A stretch of 64,000 nucleotides of DNA from Coemansia sp. RSA 922. Lineage: Eukaryota; Kickxellomycota; Kickxellomycetes; Kickxellales; Kickxellaceae. The stretch spans positions 1 through 64,000 of the forward strand of contig JANBQS010000015.1 of NCBI GenBank assembly GCA_027577415.1, given 5' to 3'. Shown here in pieces: positions 9,988-19,590 of this stretch. The notes below the pieces were generated by a model. The model worked only from the letters and a program-made list of their open reading frames with translations, ran no database searches and was not told the DNA's origin. A program made the position numbers and the translations under genes. Every line of letters begins with the position of its first letter. The stretch's first letter is position 1.

Positions 9988-10743
9988 GATAAATAAAATA
10001 AGAGATAATAGTTGTTTTTTCAAACCAGTTCCTTTTTCTTTTTTGTCATTCGGAAATCAGTAAATCCAACATACTCTCATCTAATCTTAAAGTTATGGCT
10101 ACCATATTACAAATCCAAAAAATCCCGATATTCCTCCAGAGAATCCGAGATGGGATTTTCTGATAGCCTACGACACTGGTAAAAGTAAATTACTACCTAG
10201 TGGCATTCGGCATCTGTCAATAGCATTGTGCTTGCTCCCGGAAAAAAGAGCAGAGGGGGGAGAGAGAGAGCTCAGATGACTTTACTGGAACAATAGCAAG
10301 TTGGTTGACAAGAGTGAGCGCCTCTCCCCCCTCTGCCACTCTTGGTATTTATAGGCAGGTATTGGGCGTGCCATGATTTCCGTTCGCAGACGCCACATTA
10401 GCCATTTTTTCTTTATACTCTTCAGAAGAAGAAACAAAAAAAAACGCAAGATACACCTGACCATAAAAAAAGGGGTGGCTCCGCATACATGTCAGAATAG
10501 TCTTCAATAGCATGTCCTTTCTCATGCCTTGGCACAAAAAGTTATCCAGATAAAAAAATCCTCCCCTCCTTCCAAAAACTACACCAATATATCCACCACT
10601 TTTTTTCCCTCTAGCCAAACTTGCTACTATCCTTCCCCTTTTTTTTTCTTTTCCTTTTCTCTATTATTCAAACTCCGATTTACAAAAGTACCTTTTTTTT
10701 CTTCCTCTTTTTTGTTCATCCTTGTATTATATCACTTTTTTTT
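9988..10743. other. Divergent intergenic region
   Basis: Separates CCDC25 (minus) from the second UNC93-like gene (plus). A purine-rich GAGAGAGAG stretch lies at 10255-10272 and long pyrimidine tracts at 10600-10743 form the leader of the downstream gene. No supported gene. Confidence 0.5.
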
Positions 10744-12150
10744 ATGTCAATGACGTTGCGCTATAACAGCCCAGCAGTCCAACTATCGCTGCTGGCGCTT
10801 ACGTTGTTGTTGACGACGGCAGTGCGCCGGCTACTAAACAGCTTTTTAATGCACGAGCCGCCCAACAACATAAACCTCACTTACGACAGCTATCTTCCCA
10901 CCAGCATAATATCGTGTGTTGCCGGGTTTGCCGGTATCTTTTTAGCAAACTTGGCCGGTATCCGTAGTATCCTCCTATTCTACAGCTTTACGAGCATTCT
11001 CTACCTCAGTTCCATCATAGTGGTCTACCAGTACGACCATTATACATTCCACACGGCGTGTAATATTATAAATAGCGCCGCGTACGACCTTAGTCGCGTA
11101 GCCACGTTGGTAGTAGTATTGGCGTATCCGAACGAGCGATGGAAGGCCCGAGCGCTTGCTACGTTTCTGATTCTGGAGTATTTTGCCATGACCATGGGTA
11201 ATATTATTGCTATCTCTGACCATAGCTCCGAAAATTCCCGGCTACACTCCACCATAGCCGCCTTATGTCTCGCCTGTCTATCGCCATTTGTTGCTGTGGC
11301 TATTGCGCCGACTCACGATGTAGTGCGTAATAACGGCGTTTATCTGATTGCTCGTAAAACTACGCTGAGAGACGAGATTAAGGAGACTATTCGCTTGTTC
11401 AAAAACAAGTATATGCTCCTATTGCTCCCCTATATGTTCTGCTATCCGTTCCTGTTCGGCGTGGCCTATATACCTTTCCCTAATATTGAGGCTATCGTGC
11501 TCTACGACGTTGGGCGACTGATCGTTGTGTTCACGAGCCAGATGCTCGATGTGCAGTGGGCGTCTCGGAGAACACGGGGACTCATGGCTTTGTTGATTAC
11601 CAGCATTTTCTGTACCGCATCATCGATACTCACTATTGTTATGCGGCGTGCGCATATGGATCTCTCTGGTATAAAACCCTCTTGGGGTGAGACCGAGATC
11701 TTGGCCTACGTAATGGATATTGCGTTGAGCGAATACGCAGCACTAATGTACGCCACTTATTTTTTCGCCGGAGTCGCATCCAGCTCAGTCGAATTCTACG
11801 GGTTCTGGGTTATGGGCACTCTGACAAATGACTTGAAGGCAAGTGCGCGGTTCGTCGGTACCTTTCACAGCGTCATGTCTATTGGCGGTCTCATAGGTAT
11901 TGAGCTCGTAACAGAGATACCGCACCACTATACGACATCTAATTCGTTGACGTACATAGCGTTTGGCATGTCTCTGATCTCATTTATGGTGCTTTTTGTG
12001 GTCGTTCAGAGTATTACCGAAAGTAACGATTGGACTTTGGGCAGAATGCGTAACTCTTCGGCACCAGATACGCTTTCTTCGCCGGACGGGAGCTCAGAAA
12101 CAGTGGCTGTTATCGCTGAAGTAAAGTATCAGCATCACAATAACGTATAG
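10744..12150 (+). CDS. UNC93-like multi-pass membrane protein (MFS-type), copy 2
   Basis: 468 aa with about 11-12 hydrophobic helices. It is paralogous to the product of 1481-2755: shared RYNSPAVQL start, AYPNERWKARALA versus TYPRERRKARVLA after helix 4, GVYLIA, LLPYMFCYPFLFG, ASRRTRGLMALLITS, GTLTNDxxxxARFVG, and the SITESNDWTLGRMR tail. The frame is open well upstream into a poly-pyrimidine leader; 10744 is the first ATG giving the family N-terminus, and 10750 is an alternative. The two copies are only moderately similar, so the duplication is old. Transport substrate unknown. Confidence 0.72.
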   Translation: MSMTLRYNSPAVQLSLLALTLLLTTAVRRLLNSFLMHEPPNNINLTYDSYLPTSIISCVAGFAGIFLANLAGIRSILLFYSFTSILYLSSIIVVYQYDHYTFHTACNIINSAAYDLSRVATLVVVLAYPNERWKARALATFLILEYFAMTMGNIIAISDHSSENSRLHSTIAALCLACLSPFVAVAIAPTHDVVRNNGVYLIARKTTLRDEIKETIRLFKNKYMLLLLPYMFCYPFLFGVAYIPFPNIEAIVLYDVGRLIVVFTSQMLDVQWASRRTRGLMALLITSIFCTASSILTIVMRRAHMDLSGIKPSWGETEILAYVMDIALSEYAALMYATYFFAGVASSSVEFYGFWVMGTLTNDLKASARFVGTFHSVMSIGGLIGIELVTEIPHHYTTSNSLTYIAFGMSLISFMVLFVVVQSITESNDWTLGRMRNSSAPDTLSSPDGSSETVAVIAEVKYQHHNNV

Positions 12151-12542
12151 GACTTTTTTTGGAAATGGGGATTTAAGCTCTATATTTTTTGGCTGTAAAT
12201 AGAGTGTCATAAGATACTGCTACTTGAACATAAAACCGATGAACACTTTTACTTTTTTGGACCGCAAGCGACGTTGTGTGCTACAAGCTGATAGCAGTCT
12301 TCAAAATATGCCTTGTATATATCATATTAAACACCATTGATTGCAACTTTAGTCACAAGTAACATTCAAGTGTCGACCGAGAAAGTTATTAAGAAAAAAG
12401 GAGACAAAGCAATATAAAAAATTCAACACCGACGACGAATCCATTAACACCAGGTTCTGTTCTCCCCATCTCTTATTTGTGTGGCAACATATTAAGCCGT
12501 TGTTACGGATCCATAAAATTGCGAGCACATCGCTCAATCAGT

Positions 12543-12692
12543 TCACACACCTGTGGGATTATAGCGTTTAGGGCAAGTGTTGTTTTTATGATACTCATAC
12601 AACGAATATGAGTAAAACTTTTCGCCACACCTTTTGCAGACAGTGTAAAGTGAAGCGCTTGTTATATGGCTATTCTCGGCGCTGTAAAGCAT
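12543..12692 (-). CDS. C2HC zinc-finger microprotein A, 49 aa
   Basis: Short ATG-to-stop ORF encoding one finger, C19-x2-C22-x12-H35-x4-C40 (core CKRCGEKFYS). A TATA box (TATAAATAG, 12765-12773, minus) sits about 75 bp upstream. The spacing resembles the zf-C2HC_2 finger of ZC2HC1 proteins (C-x2-C-x11-H-x3-C). It is the first of eight minus-strand members in this window. Function is unknown; a single finger in so small a protein suggests a protein-binding or regulatory microprotein, which is inference. The ORF is shorter than usual gene-calling cut-offs. Confidence 0.6.
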   Translation of the reverse strand: MLYSAENSHITSASLYTVCKRCGEKFYSYSLYEYHKNNTCPKRYNPTGV

Positions 12693-12764
12693 TTCGAGGA
12701 TTTTTGGAAAGAAAAACAAAGTGAGGCAAGATATTTATTTATTTTTTTTTTGTGCGAGTCCATC

Positions 12765-12773
12765 CTATTTATA
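12765..12773 (-). promoter_or_regulatory. TATA box of microprotein A
   Basis: TATAAATAG on the minus strand, about 75 bp before the ATG at 12692. Confidence 0.55.
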
Positions 12774-12876
12774 CCAAGACAGCTGTTTTTTTTATAAAAG
12801 AACATGTGTGTCACAAAACCTTGCCCCCTCCTAAACTATTCTTTTGAATTGTGCCGGGTCTGCCCACACCTGCATA

Positions 12877-13020
12877 CTACGATCTCTGGGTAGGCACACA
12901 ATCACGATAGTGCCACTCGTATTCGAAACCCGACCTAAACGATCTGCCACAGTTTGGACAGACAAGTAAATTTGGAGGCATGGCAGCGATAACAAGCTTT
13001 TTTGCGTCGTTGGAAAGCAT
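12877..13020 (-). CDS. C2HC zinc-finger microprotein B, 47 aa
   Basis: One finger, C21-x2-C24-x12-H37-x3-C41 (core CPNCGRSFRSG; WHYRDC), then seven residues and stop. A TATA box (TATAAAAAG, 13101-13109, minus) lies 85 bp before the ATG. The leader block at ~13046-13078 (GTAGAAGAAGTGAGGC onward) is also found upstream of the broken copy at 59618-59771, showing dispersal of gene plus promoter. A second in-frame ATG at 12981 would give 34 aa. Confidence 0.62.
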   Translation of the reverse strand: MLSNDAKKLVIAAMPPNLLVCPNCGRSFRSGFEYEWHYRDCVPTQRS

Positions 13021-13644
13021 AATTGAAAAAAGAAAGGATGATGCTGTAGAAGAAGTGAGGCAACGAGAGTATGCTTGTCAATGGCATTTCCTTCTCCCTT
13101 CTTTTTATACCATGGGCGGCATTCATCTTTCACTCTGGAAGGGAAAAAAAGCAGGTGGCACAAAACTACCCCTTCCCCTCCCCCCAATTTCTCGGGTAAG
13201 ATGTTTCCGGATCTGCTCCACCTGCATACTCCGCGCACTTGTTAGCCACTTTTTTGTGGTCATTTTTAGGTCATTCTCATCCGAGGTGCAGATCAGTGTC
13301 GTGCTACACGTGGTAGGCGAGCATCCGTGCTCTCAGTCACAGTGACACTGTGGCGCTATCCGAACACATGGAATTATTCCAAATCAGGATAGCAGAGGGA
13401 TAGAAGGGTCTCAGTAATTACATGCCGCAAGTCAATGTTGGGCATGATCTTCTTTATGAATAAGGAAGCTGCTTTTGGCACACGCTTTGGGGTAGGATGG
13501 CTCCATTAGACCAGCAAAAAAAAGCCTTTGTCGATATCAGTAAGTGGTTGTATTGTTAAAGAGTAATAGTTTTCTCAATAGAAGGAATACTAAGTAAAAC
13601 TGTAATGTCCAGAACGACTTTATGTAATGTGTGCCAATACTACA
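13021..13644. other. Spacer with possible degraded finger-gene sequence
   Basis: The segment around 13203-13236 (TCTGCTCCACCTGCATACTCC) resembles the 3' flank of microprotein B (TCTGCCCACACCTGCATACT). This suggests an older duplicated unit whose coding part has decayed. No intact ORF with the C2HC pattern is present. Confidence 0.35.
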
Positions 13645-13809
13645 CTACTTTAGATACTTGCAAAGCTTCTTGTGTTCGTCTAGTTCCCACCAGAGAAACA
13701 GCCGCATACAGGCCAAACATTTCTCTCGCGACCCGGTGGAGCCCTTCGCCCGAGAAGAGCTATTGGTGTTGGTCGTAGAGTAGGGCAAATAATCTGCTGA
13801 AAACGACAT
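13645..13809 (-). CDS. C2HC zinc-finger microprotein C, 54 aa
   Basis: Begins MSFSADYLPY at the ATG at 13809 (the frame is open six codons further but without an ATG). A Ser/Thr-rich 30-residue arm precedes one C-terminal finger C31-x2-C34-x11-H46-x3-C50 (CLACMRLFLWW; HKKLC). A TATA box (13891-13899, minus, TATAAAAAG) lies about 85 bp upstream. Same family as its neighbours; function unknown. Confidence 0.62.
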   Translation of the reverse strand: MSFSADYLPYSTTNTNSSSRAKGSTGSREKCLACMRLFLWWELDEHKKLCKYLK

Positions 13810-14629
13810 ATGTGGGTTGAGATACAACTTTAGCTAATAAGAAATAAACTGTTCTGTCACGATCGTTTTTGTGAAAGGCGGTTTGGCCGCCTTTTTATAC
13901 TGTTTTATGTGACCCCCCCCCCCAACAGCGCCGTGATGGGCGCAACCGGCCCACGAGTCCACATGGAGTAATGCCGACAAGCAGATCCGAAATGATCTCA
14001 ATAACACCTCTTATATCCCAACCGCCAGCCACATCACCTTTTCCCAATGTCACGAAAATCCCAAGGAGTCCTCGCTCTCCCGCTCAACACACCAATGCAG
14101 TGCCTAGCCGATACAGTCTAGAAAGAATGAGGTCAATATGACAAACATCAAACAGTCTACATTAGAAAATTTCTCGTGTTTAAGGGACCCAAACTTGTCT
14201 CCCATTTTTAAACACGTAATACCATAGCTTTGATATTACAAGCAAAGTTAAAGCATGCCTTTTCACTTTAACTATTGGCCCTAGTCCTCAATGTCAGTGT
14301 TCTCTTGAAAGAATACCTGTGGTTTTTAACAGAATCACCATTCCTTTGCCCCTTGTTCAAACAGCTTTCATGACCACGGTGGCCGCTATTCTTTTAGCAT
14401 TCAATGTCTTAGCACTACCCTTTGAACACCTTTGAAAAGATGCGCTTGTCTCCTTTGTACAAAAAATGCCAAGCCTTTTTCTTGAAGCGACTTGAAACCA
14501 GGTGGCATAAAGCATAGGGGTGTCGACAAGGACTAATTTTTTTTACTTTTTCTTTCACTTGCCCGATTCCCTAGCTATTTTTATCTGCAGCCCATTTTCT
14601 AAGCACACTTGCCGACCTCGTTGACTAAA
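13810..14629. other. Intergenic, no gene seen
   Basis: Includes the TATA of microprotein C and an 11-12 base C run at about 13913. Nothing else recognised on either strand. Confidence 0.5.
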
Positions 14630-15043
14630 ATGTCCAATCTCAAATATCCTAGCAGAAAACATGTTGTTTCAGATGCAAACAATGTAAACAGTTGTGACAT
14701 GTTTGAACAATTGGTAGGCAAAAGATTCACTTTAATATGTGCGCACAATAGTTGCACTAAATCTGTGACCGAGTTCTTTGACCAGTGTAACGAGTGCTTG
14801 AAAGGATTAGAACACACGGATCTAAGCATCGTGTGGTGTGACTATACTAAATTGGCTAGTAAGTTTGAGGCACAGGACGCAAGTGACGAGCTCCACTTAT
14901 GTATGGTGGGCTTATACATGGACAACAAGTTCATTGGAGTAAAGAGTGCCGACGGCTTTGTTACTGCGGTAAACGAGGCAATTAAAAGGGATCATGATGT
15001 AAAGCCAAAGCACGTTCTATATGGCGGTGACGAGTATAGTTAG
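14630..15043 (+). CDS. Thioredoxin-fold-like orphan protein, 137 aa
   Basis: Start MSNLKYPSRK at 14630. The order of elements resembles a thioredoxin fold: hydrophobic strand RFTLICAH, an active-site-like turn HNSC, helix, strand LSIVWCDYT, helix, strand LCMVGLYMDNKFIGV, final helix VTAVNEAIKRD. The canonical WCGPC is absent: only one Cys remains in the turn (HNSC), and the cis-proline position before the fourth strand is not proline. If the fold call is right it is a non-redox or monothiol derivative. The fold is inferred from pattern only; it could equally be an unrelated orphan. Confidence 0.5.
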   Translation: MSNLKYPSRKHVVSDANNVNSCDMFEQLVGKRFTLICAHNSCTKSVTEFFDQCNECLKGLEHTDLSIVWCDYTKLASKFEAQDASDELHLCMVGLYMDNKFIGVKSADGFVTAVNEAIKRDHDVKPKHVLYGGDEYS

Positions 15044-15607
15044 CCCAGGTGTAGGTGCTGCTGTGGCTCCCATGACAAAGTGATGGAAACTCGTAAGACG
15101 AATATTGATATAGTTGCTAAGCTGTTGCATCCTGAGCCGGTAGCTGGGGCCAATTAAGGCATTAAGGCTCGCTGCTTTATTAACAACCCCTTTTGTTTTT
15201 TAGTACCATTTCTTTAACATAGCAGCCCATTATCGCATTAAATTTAACATGTAAAGCTGTGGTGGCTCAAACAGGTCGCCACCATTAACTATTATCCACA
15301 ACCACTCGCCACATCTGAAAGCGTCAAAAAGGCAATATACACTTGTATCATGTATCTCTACTCTGCCACCGAAGCTCACACAAGTGCCTACAATGCCATC
15401 AGCAGAATCGTTGTGCCATGCCCTTATGCGCACCATATGACAGCGACCAACACACCCACACAAAACGTTAACGTCCAATGAATAACCCGCCCTGTCCAGC
15501 AATCAAGACCAAGAAAGCACAACTACTACAGACTTTCCATTGCCATAAGAAATAAAAAAAAGTCCTTCCTGTGACCCTCTCCGTTATCAAACAAGCCACA
15601 GCCCTCG
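15044..15607. other. Intergenic, with an uncertain Cys-rich minus-strand ORF
   Basis: A minus-strand frame at 15230-15502 encodes a 90-aa Cys-rich peptide (LCGCVGRC; VYCLFDAFRCGEW) without the C2HC family spacing and without a clear promoter. I would not call it a gene without transcript data. Confidence 0.3.
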
Positions 15608-15610
15608 TCC

Positions 15611-16338
15611 TCATTGGCGCTGTGGTTGTAAGCCATGTTCTTTTTTGTTAATACAGCATTGTTGCAAGTACGCTTGTATTACAGCCTGGTCGCGAATGAC
15701 CTCTGTGTGCCACATAAGCTCACCCGTATGCGGCGACTGGACAGCCCGCCGGATAGGAAGTCCCTTCTTATCCGTCATAACGAAATTTGCGTGTGCAGTG
15801 ATCTGAGACCCTTGCGGCGGAGCAAGACGTTGGCTGACTTCCATGGCAGTACCAGGGGCCACGCGCGAGGAATCAATAGCTGACGCACACCGAGAAATAG
15901 CAGCATCGCCATACCTGTCGTTGATCTCAGGAACAATAACGTTCTCGTCTGAATACACGTATCCAAGCTTGGTAATATTCGGACGGGTCCACGAGTAATG
16001 CTGTCAATTTCAGATAGACATAATGTCATCCTTGTAGATCTGCTGATGCTCGGCAACATTATACCTGTGAACGCTCTTGGGTCACGCTTCGATTTCAGCG
16101 AGCTTTTCTGCGACACTCTTGCCAGCCCATTAAAAGTTGTCAGTCACAGACACTTGCACAAAGCCCCTCATCGGACCTCCTTCGCCGTACAGCTGGAGCA
16201 TAGCTTTGCCCTGCGAAGTATCAATAATGTTGCGTGTCAAGTTCCATGTAGCTAGAGCCTTCTTGATTGGCAAAAACGAATCGTCATTACTTTGTTTATT
16301 AGGCACTTTTTTCGTTGAGCAAAGCTGAATCGATTACT
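15611..16338 (-). pseudogene. Decayed gene, one frame with several in-frame stops
   Basis: A single minus-strand reading frame carries protein-like sequence from about 16338 down to the stop at 15611 but is interrupted by at least four stops: TAA after VSVTDNF, TGA after AEIEA, and two TGAs after DDIMSI. Fragments such as GKAMLQLYGEGGPMRGFVQV, GKSVAEKLAEIEA and TAHANFVMTDKKGLPI read like a conserved protein in codon use and composition. The persistence of one frame argues for recent inactivation by point mutations rather than chance. I do not recognise the family. An intron explanation is unlikely because the sequence between stops also reads as protein. Confidence 0.55.
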
Positions 16339-16447
16339 CTGCTCAAATACTCATTCGCATCTGTTGCAGATATTTTAGACCATTCGCTTGGTGAAGTTTA
16401 CACATAAGATACCTTGGTCAACCAAAAGGCTAGCTAATAAGTGAAAA

Positions 16448-17275
16448 CTACTGAGTAAGCTTTGGTATCTTGTAGGCCACAAACCCATGAGCATTAGGAG
16501 TAAAGTCAGACACATCGGCTAGGATTGATGCTCTGGTTTGACTGTCTGCATGGACTATGAATCTGCTGACAACGTGTTGGCGATGTCCATAGTTGCTAAT
16601 AACTGAGCTGGCGTTCGATAGTCTGCTGGATTTAGACCGTATGCTTTGAGGGTCATCAGCACTTTCTCTGAGTCGCGCGTAATAGTCGGCCGATGCGGCA
16701 TGGTAATAGTCACCACCAGCCACACTGCGTGGACGACGACTCATTAGGTGGCTAGGAGTTGCAGACATTGGCGGTGGCGAGTAAAAGGGTCGCCCGGCAG
16801 GAGGCGTAGAATAGATCTGTGAGAGACTACGCTGTACTCTGCCTGTGCGTCTCTCCGAGTGCACCGTATGCGGGCGCTGACTGACTGAAGCCAAGGGACT
16901 CTGGAACACAGAGGTTGTACCTAAACGCGACTCGGATAATGCATATGCACCAAGGGGCTGACGTGTTCGTGAGAGCGAAGAGTCTGTGATCCACGTAGAC
17001 CTGTACACGACCTTGTCTTGTTGGCGGAGTAGCGCAACAGTCGTGTCGTCGTCCATGGCATTGCTGAAGTAGTACTGCACTATGCTTTTTCCAACGTCTC
17101 TGATTCTAACTCCACCATCAGCCACTAGTAGTCAGAATTCAATTAGCACTCAGGTGGTGTTTGTTTACTAAATTCAGTGTAACTGCATTATTTGTTTGTA
17201 CGTACGCCAGGTGTTGATGTGTGAGGCGGGGACGTTAGGTGCGAACCAGGCGCAGCAGCCGTCAAAAATCTTCAT
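16448..17275 (-). CDS. BRCT-domain protein, two exons, 248 aa
   Basis: Exon 1 is 17206-17275 and exon 2 is 16448-17124, joined across an 81-bp intron (GTACGT donor, GTGCTAATTG branch site, TACTAG acceptor; phase 1). Only the spliced protein makes sense: MKIFDGCCAWFAPNV, then a Gly-Gly turn (LADGGVRIRD), YYFSN, and VVYRSTWITDS, the order of a BRCT domain (first strand, GG, central strand, W-containing last helix) in residues 1-85. The rest is Ser/Arg/Pro-rich and low complexity, ending in a short ordered segment (HGFVAYKIPKLTQ). BRCT domains bind phosphopeptides or DNA ends in DNA repair and checkpoints; which BRCT family this belongs to is unclear. Confidence 0.68.
17125..17205 (-). other. 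Intron of the BRCT gene
   Basis: 81 bp, GTACGT...CTACTAG on the minus strand with GCTAAT about 25 nt from the acceptor. Splicing removes a stop in exon 1 and fuses the two halves of the BRCT fold. Confidence 0.65.
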
Positions 17276-17943
17276 GGTCAAGTGAATTAGAATATTAATA
17301 CAAAGTGTCGAATTTGGAAAACTGAAAAAAAAAAGGAAAAGGAAAGAGTAGTTGACGAAAGTCAATGTGGATACTTATTCTTGATCCCGCCAGACAATCA
17401 CGATCACGATTACCAAATAAAATATTGTTGCGCGTTGTAGGACAGCGCGCTGGCCCACGTGATCAGTCCAATGGTCTACATAACGACACTACACGCTTAG
17501 GCTTGACTCGGCGACGCTAAGGGTAGCGGGAACGGCGTATTTCCATCTATAGAAACGGGCCATGAAAAAGGCTATATAAACATTAACCCGTCGACATCCA
17601 GAGGTAGATTATTGTTCTCACTTTTATATACGCTAATATCTATTATATTTTATACGCTCTAGCTCGCTACGCTCCCTAAATAATATTTGTTGTCCAATGC
17701 ACTACTGATATAACGTGGAATCAACTCATTGTCCTCTGCGCTAACCCACCAGCCATCAGAGTCGTCGAGTGAGGGTACTATACTTTAGTTCAAACTGGGT
17801 GATAGTGGCCTGTAGGTCACCATTATAAATAATAACTTTATTAAATATTGTTAATAAAGGTAAAGTCCCTGTATTGAAACCCTAAAGGGGCACAACCAGT
17901 GGACGTTGACTCCATGATAGACTTGAATCCTCAACCAGTTCAG
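17276..17943. other. Intergenic, with a coding-like relic on the minus strand
   Basis: 17659-17781 (minus) reads as a short protein-like tail (SLDDSDGWWVSAEDNE ... YYLGSVAS, stop) preceded by an AG, possibly an orphaned last exon or relic. A CTATATAAAC box on the plus strand near 17571 has no ORF behind it. Neither can be assigned. Confidence 0.3.
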
Positions 17944-18048
17944 TTATTTTCTTCCGGTACAAACTCTTCCATGTTCGACATAGTCTATTTCTCTAATTAT
18001 TCTACCACAATCTATACATTTATGTATACCTGGGTACTCTGCTGACAT
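17944..18048 (-). CDS. C2HC zinc-finger microprotein D1, 34 aa
   Basis: One finger, C11-x2-C14-x11-H26-x3-C30 (CIDCGRIIRE; EHGRVC), in the first unit of a ~500-bp tandem triplication. The N-terminus MSAEYPGIHK matches MSTSIPGILK and MSTVIPGFWK of the next two units, so the PG-x-x-K-C segment before the finger is conserved. TATA element at 18156-18163, about 110 bp upstream. The metal ligands are all kept despite strong divergence elsewhere, which argues for selection. Confidence 0.62.
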   Translation of the reverse strand: MSAEYPGIHKCIDCGRIIREIDYVEHGRVCTGRK

Positions 18049-18444
18049 GGTATCTATACGTTCTTACGACTGAGAATTTTTAGGTTTGAATAGAAAAAAG
18101 TAAAGTAATATGTACTCCAGTTGAACACCATTATATAGGTGCCTGAACGTATGGAATTTATATCAAAAAATATATTTCCAACTATTGTTATTTGCGAAAG
18201 CGGATAGTAGTAGATGTCACCTTTTCTAATTGTTTAGATGCCGCTGGCAATGTGCAATAATACCAATAGTGTATATATGCAGAGATGATTCATTCATTCA
18301 TGAATATTTACAATTATCCTTACTTGGAAAGTTATTTATTCATCAATAGTAATTGTAAAAAAGACTATAATAGAGTAGTTTATTAGGAACACTGTATATG
18401 CGCAAGCATTGGTCCTTTGTTCCGAATTCGACTCGAATCCTTTA

Positions 18445-18558
18445 CTACTCAAGGCGTATTTGGACAGGGCAGACCTTTCGGTGGTTGTTGTGATCTATTA
18501 CTCTGTACACTTGACCACAAAATGGGCATTTAAGTATACCTGGGATACTTGTCGACAT
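18445..18558 (-). CDS. C2HC zinc-finger microprotein D2, 37 aa
   Basis: One finger, C11-x2-C14-x11-H26-x3-C30 (CPFCGQVYRV; HRKVC). The frame is open to 18651, but the ATG at 18558 gives the N-terminus shared with D1 and D3. A TATATAAAG box (18669-18677, minus) lies about 115 bp upstream. Closest relative in the window is D3 (CP-x-CGQV-x-R-x-ID and VCPV after the finger). Confidence 0.65.
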   Translation of the reverse strand: MSTSIPGILKCPFCGQVYRVIDHNNHRKVCPVQIRLE

Positions 18559-18954
18559 GGTGTCTCCACTTGTTTGCGAATAAAGTTTTGATAGTAATGA
18601 TAAGCAGAAGAATAAAAGTGAAATAGGATCTACTAGTTTTCTGTCGTACATGCCCCCGAACGTATGCGCTTTATATAAAAAATGTGTTTCCAGCTATAGC
18701 TATTTTGTGAAAACGGATAATAGTGGCTGTCACTTTTTTTGTGACAAGTAGACATGACAATGCTCAATAGGCTCAATGGTATATATATGCGGAGGTGGTG
18801 TATTTGTGACTATTGAGAGTCTTCTACAATCACGAAATTGTCTATTCGTCAATAACTATTGTGGTAAAAAAGAAGATGGTAAAGGTGTTTTTATTGGAAT
18901 CCTGTATGGGTACAAGCTATGGCCATTGCCTTCGAGCTCGACTTGAAACCTTGG

Positions 18955-19068
18955 CTAATTCGGGTAGAATCTTACAGGACAGACTGTTTGATGGTTGTCA
19001 AAGTCTATTATTCTAAACACTTGACCACATAGGGGACATTTCCAAAAACCTGGGATAACAGTCGACAT
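18955..19068 (-). CDS. C2HC zinc-finger microprotein D3, 37 aa
   Basis: One finger, C11-x2-C14-x11-H26-x3-C30 (CPLCGQVFRI; HQTVC), third unit of the tandem triplication. TATA-like GGTATAAAT at 19181-19189 (minus). Paralogue of D1 and D2 with the same start context and length. Confidence 0.63.
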   Translation of the reverse strand: MSTVIPGFWKCPLCGQVFRIIDFDNHQTVCPVRFYPN

Positions 19069-19428
19069 GAGTGTCTCCGATTTCGTACAACTAAAGTTTT
19101 GATTGTGATGGTAATGAGAAGGGAAAATAGATAAATATGATTAATTAGTACGCTGTCGTATGTGCACCCAATTTCCTTTAATTTATACCAAAAGAGTTTC
19201 TGTTATTATAGGTTTGGCGAATACGGATAATAGTGGCTGTTGTCATTTTTTTAGACAAATAGACATAATACTGTTATTGACCAATAAGCTCAAAAGTGTA
19301 TATTTGCGGAAATAATTCATTGATGAAAATTGCGAATCTTCTACATGCAAAAAAAAAAAAGTTTGTCTACTTTGCCAATTACAATTGTGTAATAGGAATT
19401 ACAACAAGAGCCCTAACCCTATTCCCGC

Positions 19429-19590
19429 TTAGAACAGTGCAAAGGGGTCTGGGTTCCTTCCACACGCCCAAACATGGGTTCTGGCTTGTTCTACAGTTTG
19501 GCAGCTAGTTTTACACCAATAACACAAGTAAATATAGACTGGCGGCTTACCAGCCACTGCGTAGGAATAACTAGATTTGATATACGGCAT
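19429..19590 (-). CDS. C2HC zinc-finger microprotein E, 53 aa
   Basis: Starts MPYIKSSYSY and carries one finger C23-x2-C26-x12-H39-x3-C43 (CYWCKTSCQT; HVWAC) with an extra Cys in the loop, followed by a 10-residue tail. More divergent than D1-D3, but on the same strand, of the same size, with the same ligand order. A TTTATAAACC element lies about 35-45 bp upstream of the ATG. Confidence 0.58.
   Translation of the reverse strand: MPYIKSSYSYAVAGKPPVYIYLCYWCKTSCQTVEQARTHVWACGRNPDPFALF

Larger units (their letters stand above)
17930..19400 (-). repeat. Tandem triplication, ~500-bp unit carrying gene plus promoter
   Basis: The stop codons of microproteins D1, D2 and D3 lie at 17944, 18445 and 18955, giving periods of about 501 and 510 bp. 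Promoter blocks are also repeated: TATA elements at ~18156-18163, 18669-18677 and 19181-19189, a CGGATAATAGTGGCTGT-type block at ~18200, 18713 and 19215, and a GTATATATGCGG-type block at ~18273, 18783 and 19302. The units have diverged by many substitutions and small indels, but every coding part is intact. Confidence 0.82.

Noticed and set aside
15230..15502. 90-aa Cys-rich minus-strand ORF
   Set aside because: No convincing start, promoter or motif, and the cysteines do not fit the C2HC family spacing.
17174..17365. 63-aa minus-strand ORF as a separate gene
   Set aside because: Its second half is exon 1 of the BRCT gene; the apparent stop is inside the intron.
17563..17800. Possible LTR or retroelement end (TATATAAAC box and TCGACATCCAGA, also seen near 25780)
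   Set aside because: Only a 12-base match and no paired LTR, primer-binding site or pol sequence.
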